Shown: in pieces, positions 57,140-64,000 of the stretch
How positions within the stretch are numbered: position 1 is the stretch's first letter
Layout of the letters: every line of letters begins with the position of its first letter
Source: Dryomyza anilis
Lineage: Eukaryota > Arthropoda > Insecta > Diptera > Dryomyzidae
Assembly (NCBI GenBank): GCA_951804985.1
Contig: OX638130.1
Location: 109,256,040 to 109,320,039, forward strand
Length of the DNA: 64,000 bases
Direction: 5' to 3'
Translations under genes and position numbers: made by a program
Notes under the pieces: generated by a model
Databases searched by the model: none
The model's input: only the letters and a program-made list of their open reading frames with translations
Told to the model about the DNA's origin: nothing

Positions 57140-58750
57140 AATGTGCGATATTTTTTATTTTAGTTTTTTTTTTGTCGAAATTTGCTTTCAACTTTTTTTT
57201 TTTGATTTTTACTGACTTTATTTTTTCGAATTTTTTTCCGACTTTACTTTTTCGAAGTGAATTTTTCAGAATTTTTAGTTTCGAATATTTAGCTTGATTG
57301 TTTTGTCATTTTTTATTTCGACTTTTTTATTTTCGAAAATTGTTCCCTACTATATTTTTTCGAAGTTAAATTTTCGGAAAATTTTTTTTCGAATTTTTTT
57401 TCCGAATTTATTTTTTTCGAAGTTAATTTTTCAGATTTTTTTGTTTTTAACTTTTTTATTTAGATTTTTACTGACTTTATTTTTTCGAAATTTTTTTTTC
57501 TGACTTTACTTTTTTCGAAGTTAATTTTTCAGAATTTTTAGTTTCGAATTTTTAGCTTGCTTGTTTTGTCATTTTTTATTTCGACTTTTTTATTTTCAAA
57601 AATTGTTCCCTACTATATTTTTTCGAAGTTAAATTTTCGGAACATATTTTTTTTCGAATTTTTTTCCGACTCTCTTTTTTTCGAAGTTAATTTTTCAGAA
57701 TTTTTTTTTGTCGAAATATGCTTTAATTTTTTTTTACTTAGATTTTGACTTTTATTTTTTCGAACATTTTTTTTTCGAATTTTTTCCGACTTTATTTTTT
57801 TCAAAGTTATTTTTTCAGATTTTTTTTGTTTTTAACTTTTTTATTTAGATTTTTACTGACTTTATTTTTTCGAAATTTTTTTCTAATTTTTTTTCCGACT
57901 TTACTTTTTTCGAAGTTAATTTTTCAGAATTTTTAGTTTCGAATTTTTAGCTTGCTTGTTTTGTCATTTTTTATTTCGACTTTTTTATTTTCAAAAATTG
58001 TTCCCTACTATATTTTTTTCAAAGTTAAATTTTCGGAACATTTTTGTTTGCGAATTTTTTTCCGACTTTCTTTTTTTCGAAGTTAATTTTTCAGAATTTT
58101 TGTTGTCGAAATATGCTTTAATTTTTTTTATTTAGATTTTTACTTATTTTATTATTTTTTTTTATTTTTTCGATTTTTTTTCCGACTTTACTTTTTTCGA
58201 AGTTAATTTTTCAGAATTTTTAGTTTCGAATTTTTAGCTTGATTGTTTTGTCTTTTTTTATTTCGACTCTTTCATTTTCGAAAATATTTCTCCACTTTAT
58301 TTTTTCGAAGTTAAATTTTCGGAATTTTTATTTTCGAAATTTATTTTTTTTTATTTCGAGCAATTTTTTCGACTTTTTCATTAAAACAAGTTTATTTATA
58401 CTGTTTTTCATTTATGTAGTTAAATGTGGTGTAAATGCATTAAGTGTATTTTCGTTAAGTTGCTATTATCTGATAAATAATATTTACTGAATTCAAATAT
58501 TTATACAACATATCGATTTAGTTTTTTTGTTTATTTCAACTTTATAACGATTTCGTTAATATTATAGAAATACTTTAGAATTTTGTCGTATTTTTTTTTC
58601 GATTTTTTTTCGAAATTGTTTTTCAAATATTTTTTCGATTTTTTTTTCGACGTTATTTTTTTTTTATTTCGGAAATTTTAGTTTCGATTTTTTTTTGTTT
58701 TTGTAATTTTTTATTTCGACAAATTTTTTGACTTTTTCATCTTCGGAATT
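57140..58750 (+). repeat. Poly-T/TTCGAA degenerate tandem repeat
   Basis: The phrase TTCGAAGTTAATTTTTCAGA, then TTAGTTTCGAATTTTTAGCTTG and TTTTGTCATTTTTTATTTCGAC, recurs in order at about 57,255, 57,518, 57,908 and 58,198, intervals of about 263, 390 and 292 bp. Long T runs separate TTCGAA palindromes throughout. Phenylalanine-rich frames at 57,294-58,490 are repeat translations. Confidence 0.82.
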
Positions 58751-58779
58751 TTTGTTTTGTGATATTTGATTTCATCTGA

Positions 58780-59410
58780 CCCTCATAAGTTACCAATCTC
58801 GATTATAGACAAATTTTGTTTTGATGTATAGCGAGTTAAATTTGATATCGAGTGCTGTTATACTCCAATTTCGTTTATAAAACCATGTAAGTTTTATATG
58901 CATATCGATTATATATTGATTTCAACTAAATATCGATTAATTTAGATATATTTCGATTGTATGTCGTTGTTGATTATTTATCAATTTCGATAAAACATCG
59001 TTTTGGAATATTATATGTCAAGTTTTTTATATATTTTTTTAAATTTAAATTATAAAGAGATTTCGATTAAATATCGATAATAGTTCTTTACGGATTTCAA
59101 TTATTTGACTATTTGGATTATGTATCGAGTAGACTACATAGCGATTTTAATTACATAACGATTATGATAATATATCGATTTGGACAACATATCGATTTAA
59201 ATATAAAATTCGTTGAAATTATTTGTCTATTCCCATTATATATCGATTTCATTTAAGTATTGATTTTGATTAAACGTGGTATTTCAATTGTGCGCTAATT
59301 TTTATTAAACCTATAACGTTTTAGTTTATTTAGGGATTTCGTTTATGCAACGATTTCGATATCGTTTAATAATCAGAACAGTATAACTTATTTTTATCGA
59401 AATCGTTATA
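58780..59410. repeat. ATCGAT-rich degenerate tract
   Basis: ATATCGATT and TTTCGATTA variants recur roughly every 10-40 bp (for example near 58,901, 58,930, 59,066, 59,173, 59,190 and 59,238). Several contain TATCGAT, the core of the DREF/BEAF-32 binding motif in Drosophila, but the regularity is that of a decaying simple repeat. Function is not implied. Confidence 0.6.
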
Positions 59411-59714
59411 AATGGTTTTTCAATAAGAGCGCTACAAAAGTTTTGTTCAGGGGTTTTTCAACAGGGACGCTACAACAGTTAGCTCTTTTGACATTTCTCT
59501 TCAGTAAGGTATGCCATTTCATAATGGAAAGATATACGAGCCAACAACGAGTCGAAATTATTAAAATTTACTACCGAAATTCGAATTCGTATATCTTTCC
59601 ATCATGAAATGGCAAACCTTACTGAAGAGAAATGTCAAAAGAACGGCAAGAAATATGGCGTCGTTTGCTATCCCTGTCACTCTACTTTTGTAGCGTCACT
59701 GTTGAAAAACCCTT
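59411..59714 (+). mobile_element. Tc1/mariner-like MITE (family M1), copy 2
   Basis: This 304-bp copy begins AATGGTTTTTCAATAAGAGC and ends GTTGAAAAACCCTT, with TA at 59,409-59,410 and 59,715-59,716. As in copy 1, the left end has two terminal motifs and the right end one, and the short centre keeps the same transposase start (59,524-59,589). Relative to copy 1 about 30 bp of the left arm are missing near 59,480. The surrounding ATCGAT-rich tract resumes in part after it (TCGAAATTCGTATATCGTCG). Confidence 0.85.
59524..59589 (+). pseudogene. Truncated transposase N-terminus in MITE copy 2
   Basis: Encodes the same ERYTSQQRVEIIKIYYRNS fragment as 1936-2001, followed immediately by the right inverted repeat. 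The conservation of this short frame between copies probably reflects a recent common source, not selection. Confidence 0.6.
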
Positions 59715-59716
59715 TA

Positions 59717-61799
59717 TAATCGAAATTCGTATATCGTCGTCAAATTGAATCTTTTCAAATACTTATTTTTTCATGTTTATTGATTAATGATACAAAAAAA
59801 AGTTGAAAAACGAATCGAATGATTAACGTGTTCTCAATTATGTTCATCGATTAGAAACCGTCGGATATAAAAGTATTTTTTTTAACTTCCTATTGTATTT
59901 TTCAAAATGTAGTTGATTCCTTTTAGTTCTACAAAGAGGGTATAATCTAAAATGGCATAGTTAAAATCGATTATTATCAATTATTATAATTTAAAATCAA
60001 AAAGGATGTTAAATAAAGATAGTTTTTTTCTAATTATTTTTCTAAAAAGTCGAATTTCTTTCAAAATTTTCCAATTTATTATCATAATTTTTGAACAAAA
60101 AAAAATCCTTAGTTAAACGCACTAATTAAAGTGTGAACGCTGTATTAAATCCAAATTGATTATATGTTAAAACTGCGCATTCATTTGCAAAATCTTTCAT
60201 TTGTTAATTCATTAATTACTTAATTCATTTACACACTTGTTCATTTAGACACCCCCAACAGGAATAAGATCTGCGTTGCGTTATAAATGAAGTTTAATTG
60301 CGTGCAATCGCAATGAAAGCAAAAAGTTAAGCTTCATTTACTTTAACTGTTGGCTTCAACACCTGCGCATTTTATTGACTGTCAGTCGCACAGAGTGCTG
60401 TTGGTTGGGCTTACCTTACCAGTGACGTTGTAGAATGGAACTTTTAACAAATTTTTTATTTCTTTTTTGATTTTTAGTATTTTTGAATACAGTTTCAAAC
60501 TTAAAATATATGTTGTATAAGTTAAGTTATAAAATATTATTTTAAAAACGTTTAGTGTAAATGTAACTTTTTCGATAACCCTACGTAATGTTCAACTTTG
60601 TAGCCAAAAAATAGATAAAGTTATATTTTATAATTATTTTGGTTAAAAATATCTACTTACTGGAATTTAATGATTTTTTTATCGCGTATTGTCTTAAATT
60701 TTAGCAGGATCAAATAAAATTAACGACTATTTTCGAAATCATAAAATGTGCATAATTCCGTCATCAATTCGTATAAACAATTTTTAAATCATCTGTAATT
60801 AAAAAAACTGAAATAACAGTTTAACTTCAGGTGACGGTAGTGGTACATTTATGTTATATATGCGAATGAAAATTTTGAAATTTAATTTTAATTATTTCAA
60901 ACATGCCATTTGGAAATTTCAAGAAAAATGTTAATGACGAACGAAAACTTTTATTCCATCCAAAAAGTCCCGTCTGGTATTTTATATGATTTGTTATGAA
61001 AAAGCTATAAATCTAAAAAACAAAATTTAAATACACGATTAAATTACATAATTTCAGCTATTATTCTGAAAAAATATAAAAATGTTTTGTACTGAAATTT
61101 TGCTGACTTTTTGCAAATTTCGATATGAACCTCAACAAACACTTTCGTTTTCAGTACCGTCCGGAATGGTTTGAATTTTAATCTTTTGATGTTGCGTACA
61201 TATTTTTTTTACAAATATTTAGCACAACCATTCATTAAAATTATATATTTCTCTTTAATACAAACACAGCACCGCCACTGTTTGTCACACCGTTTGCATT
61301 AGTGTCTGCTTTCAGAGAAAATAGTCAACAGGCAGCAGTCAGTCAGTTAGCAGTCTGTCTGTCTGTCTTCTGAAAGCTGTAAAAGTTAATTTTATGTTTT
61401 CAGTTGAAAATATGCAAAAACCTTTGGCGTACTTTGTTTCTGTGTGTCTTGTAACAGCTGGCAATAAAATGACTTTGACTTCATTTGATAATTTTTTTTA
61501 TATATAATTTTTATTAGAATTTTTAAATTTATCGTTATTTCAGTTAGCAGAGCTACCGACAAATGATTGGCTGTCTGAAAGACTTGCATTTGTAAATATT
61601 GTTATTTTGTTTCATGGCTGGAAATGTCGGTGATTGTCAGCAATTTCAATGCTTCTGTTGTAATATGCATAACTAATGATTGTTTCATAGAAGGGTGCTT
61701 TTGAAATATTTTAATCTTTGAAGTTTTAAGAGCTTTCTATAAATATTTGTCAAAATATTAATATATGTGTTTAGTAATAGAATTTGATTTTTTTTAATA
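59717..61799. other. Unannotated DNA with scattered mixed-composition patches
   Basis: Patches at 60,240-60,430 and 61,265-61,460 are non-repetitive and GC-richer, the latter with CAGTCAGTCAGTTAGCAGTC and GTCTGTCTGTCT runs. The minus-strand frame at 61,392-61,589 has no recognisable domain. No gene or RNA was identified. Confidence 0.35.
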
Positions 61800-62355
61800 A
61801 TACTAAAAAAAGTTCATCAATATGATGAACGATTAATGGAAAATTCATCATATTAATGAAAACAATTCATCATGATGATAAAATTTCATGGGGTAGTTAA
61901 ACAAATTCAGCTCTTAATAAATATAAACAATGAACTGATTTCAGAAGTATTAAAAACCGATAATGTTGATGAAAAAAATTCATCATAATTATAATAAAAT
62001 CCATGACATTGATGAATAAATTCATCGTACTGATGAACAAATTCAGATTTTAGTAAAATGTTCACATAAGTTATGCATCGATGGAATTAGTAAAAAAAAG
62101 TGATCATATTGATTAACAAATTTTATAAAAATAATTAAAAATTATGCATAATTATAAACAAATTTAGTGTATTGATGAAAAATTCAATGTACTAATGAAA
62201 AATTCATCATATTGCTACACAAATCTGAATTTAGTAGGTAATATAAATAAACAGATTTAATTATACTAAAAAACGATAACGTTGAATTCATTATATTGAT
62301 GATTAAATTCATCAATTTTATGAAAAATTTAGTATTAATTAAATTTATCATATAA
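61800..62355 (+). repeat. TTCATCA/TGATGAA-type degenerate repeat field, right copy
   Basis: Phrases such as GTTCATCAATATGATGAA, AAATTCATCATATT and TTGATGAATAAATTCATC recur densely, with the companion 'AAACAAATTCAG.TTTTAATAAA' at about 61,900 and 62,036. It is related to the fields at 53-55 kb and in the palindrome at 10.8-11.9 kb. Confidence 0.7.
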
Positions 62356-62918
62356 ATAATGAAACGAATAAATTGATACTATTTTTAGTTATATGTTCTA
62401 CACTTATATTTAATTTATTTTAAATACATTTCTAACCAATTTCAATTAGCGTCTTTTTTTATATTTACTGCCGATTGAAATTTTTTGTTCTTTAAATTTA
62501 TGCCTTTTCGTCTCGATAGCGTTACTTTTGATATAGCTGTTGCTCGGTTCGTGATTTTAGTTTAATTAAAAATATTATAATTGCTTTAAAAAAATAAACA
62601 AGTCCCAAATGTATTTCAATCAGCTGTCGTTGGGCTTTAAATACACAAAATAATACCCAAGGCTTAAAGTACCAGCATCGCCAAAACACCAACCATATTT
62701 AAAAATTCCAACACACAAAGCCAGCAGATTCACAGGGCTCAAATGAATATTTGCAAAAGGATTTTAAGGATTTGGTTGTTTTGCGTGGAGCAATATTCAA
62801 AAACAAATATTATTGAGGTTGAAAATTATGTTTAATGTGGCCGATTTTTAAGTAAATTATAACAAATTTAAAAGAATAAAATATTTAAGAAATAAATAAT
62901 AAGATATTAATAAAACGA
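62356..62918. other. Unannotated AT-rich DNA
   Basis: No feature is recognised. A non-repetitive stretch at 62,620-62,760 is slightly GC-richer. Confidence 0.35.
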
Positions 62919-64000
62919 TATAAAATATAAAATATAAAATATAAAATATAAAATATAAAATATAAAATATAAAATATAAAATATAAAATATAAAATATAA
63001 AATATAAAATATAAAATATAAAATATAAAATATAAAATATAAAATATAAAATATAAAATATAAAATATAAAATATAAAATATAAAATATAAAATATAAAA
63101 TATAAAATATAAAATATAAAATATAAAATATAAAATATAAAATATAAAATATAAAATATAAAATATAAAATATAAAATATAAAATATAAAATATAAAATA
63201 TAAAATATAAAATATAAAATATAAAATATAAAATATAAAATATAAAATATAAAATATAAAATATAAAATATAAAATATAAAATATAAAATATAAAATATA
63301 AAATATAAAATATAAAATATAAAATATAAAATATAAAATATAAAATATAAAATATAAAATATAAAATATAAAATATAAAATATAAAATATAAAATATAAA
63401 ATATAAAATATAAAATATAAAATATAAAATATAAAATATAAAATATAAAATATAAAATATAAAATATAAAATATAAAATATAAAATATAAAATATAAAAT
63501 ATAAAATATAAAATATAAAATATAAAATATAAAATATAAAATATAAAATATAAAATATAAAATATAAAATATAAAATATAAAATATAAAATATAAAATAT
63601 AAAATATAAAATATAAAATATAAAATATAAAATATAAAATATAAAATATAAAATATAAAATATAAAATATAAAATATAAAATATAAAATATAAAATATAA
63701 AATATAAAATATAAAATATAAAATATAAAATATAAAATATAAAATATAAAATATAAAATATAAAATATAAAATATAAAATATAAAATATAAAATATAAAA
63801 TATAAAATATAAAATATAAAATATAAAATATAAAATATAAAATATAAAATATAAAATATAAAATATAAAATATAAAATATAAAATATAAAATATAAAATA
63901 TAAAATATAAAATATAAAATATAAAATATAAAATATAAAATATAAAATATAAAATATAAAATATAAAATATAAAATATAAAATATAAAATATAAAATATA
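62919..64000. repeat. (AAAATAT)n microsatellite, at least 1.08 kb
   Basis: A perfect 7-bp unit repeats about 154 times and runs off the right end of the window; I see no variant units. It differs in unit length from the (TATTTTTA)n tract but has the same A/T-only character. Confidence 0.97.

Overview
This 64-kb window looks like gene-poor, AT-rich nuclear DNA from a brachyceran fly. I estimate under 30% GC by eye. The evidence is the low GC, frequent CAG/CAA and GTT trinucleotide runs of the kind seen in fly introns, a tRNA-headed SINE, Tc1/mariner-type MITEs with TA target sites, and a repeat ending in the (GACA/GACG)n plus 'GGGTATA' block common in flies. A calyptrate-type fly is my best guess; it is an inference, not a proven identification. 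Nothing prokaryotic, organellar or viral was seen.

Only one stretch behaves like protein-coding sequence: a candidate internal exon at 31,446-31,776 (+). It has a poly-T/CAG acceptor, a GTGAGT donor that would remove the apparent stop, and a predicted product with a membrane segment and several cysteines. If it is real, much of the window is probably intron of that gene. All the long open frames elsewhere are translations of simple repeats.

The dominant features are two large foldback (long inverted repeat) elements, 19,830-26,332 (6.5 kb) and 36,134-43,046 (6.9 kb). Each is flanked by a perfect 9-bp target-site duplication. They share related termini and related arm repeats of about 193 and 173 bp, so they belong to one family with two subfamilies. 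Arms hold 10 versus 18 units in the first and 23 versus 14 in the second, partly arranged in higher-order repeats. Neither shows a transposase. The 9-bp duplication and the architecture recall the Foldback/NOF (MULE-type) group of Drosophila.

Layout: 1-480 degenerate satellite; 1.5-3.9 kb array with a conserved core about every 165 bp, split by a Tc1/mariner-like MITE carrying a transposase N-terminus; 4.3 kb SINE (-); 6.5 and 9.5 kb a second MITE family; 8.0-9.0 kb diverged repeats; 10.8-11.9 kb near-palindrome; 12.2 kb half MITE; 13.5-16.2 kb AAAAGCTTTT repeats; 17.9-18.5 kb satellite seen again inverted relative to the left end; 19.8-26.3 kb foldback 1; 26.6-27.05 kb SINE nested in a TIR element; 27.3-28.3 kb 41-bp minisatellite; 28.3-29.6 kb dispersed repeat with two 15-bp-type minisatellites; 31.4 kb candidate exon; 32.3-33.7 kb degenerate long-period repeat; 36.1-43.0 kb foldback 2; 44.9-46.2 kb degenerate satellite; 48.1-49.8 kb (TATTTTTA)n; 50.7-52.0 kb (ATATCACAA)n; 53.1-55.3 kb TTCATCA-type repeat split by a dispersed fly repeat; 57.1-58.7 kb TTCGAA/poly-T repeat; 58.8-59.4 kb ATCGAT-rich tract; 59.4 kb MITE; 61.8-62.4 kb more TTCATCA repeat; 62.9-64.0 kb (AAAATAT)n running off the window.

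No cooperative gene system is present. The window is best read as a repeat-dense intron or intergenic region whose most novel content is the paired foldback family, the SINE, and the MITE with doubled terminal motifs.
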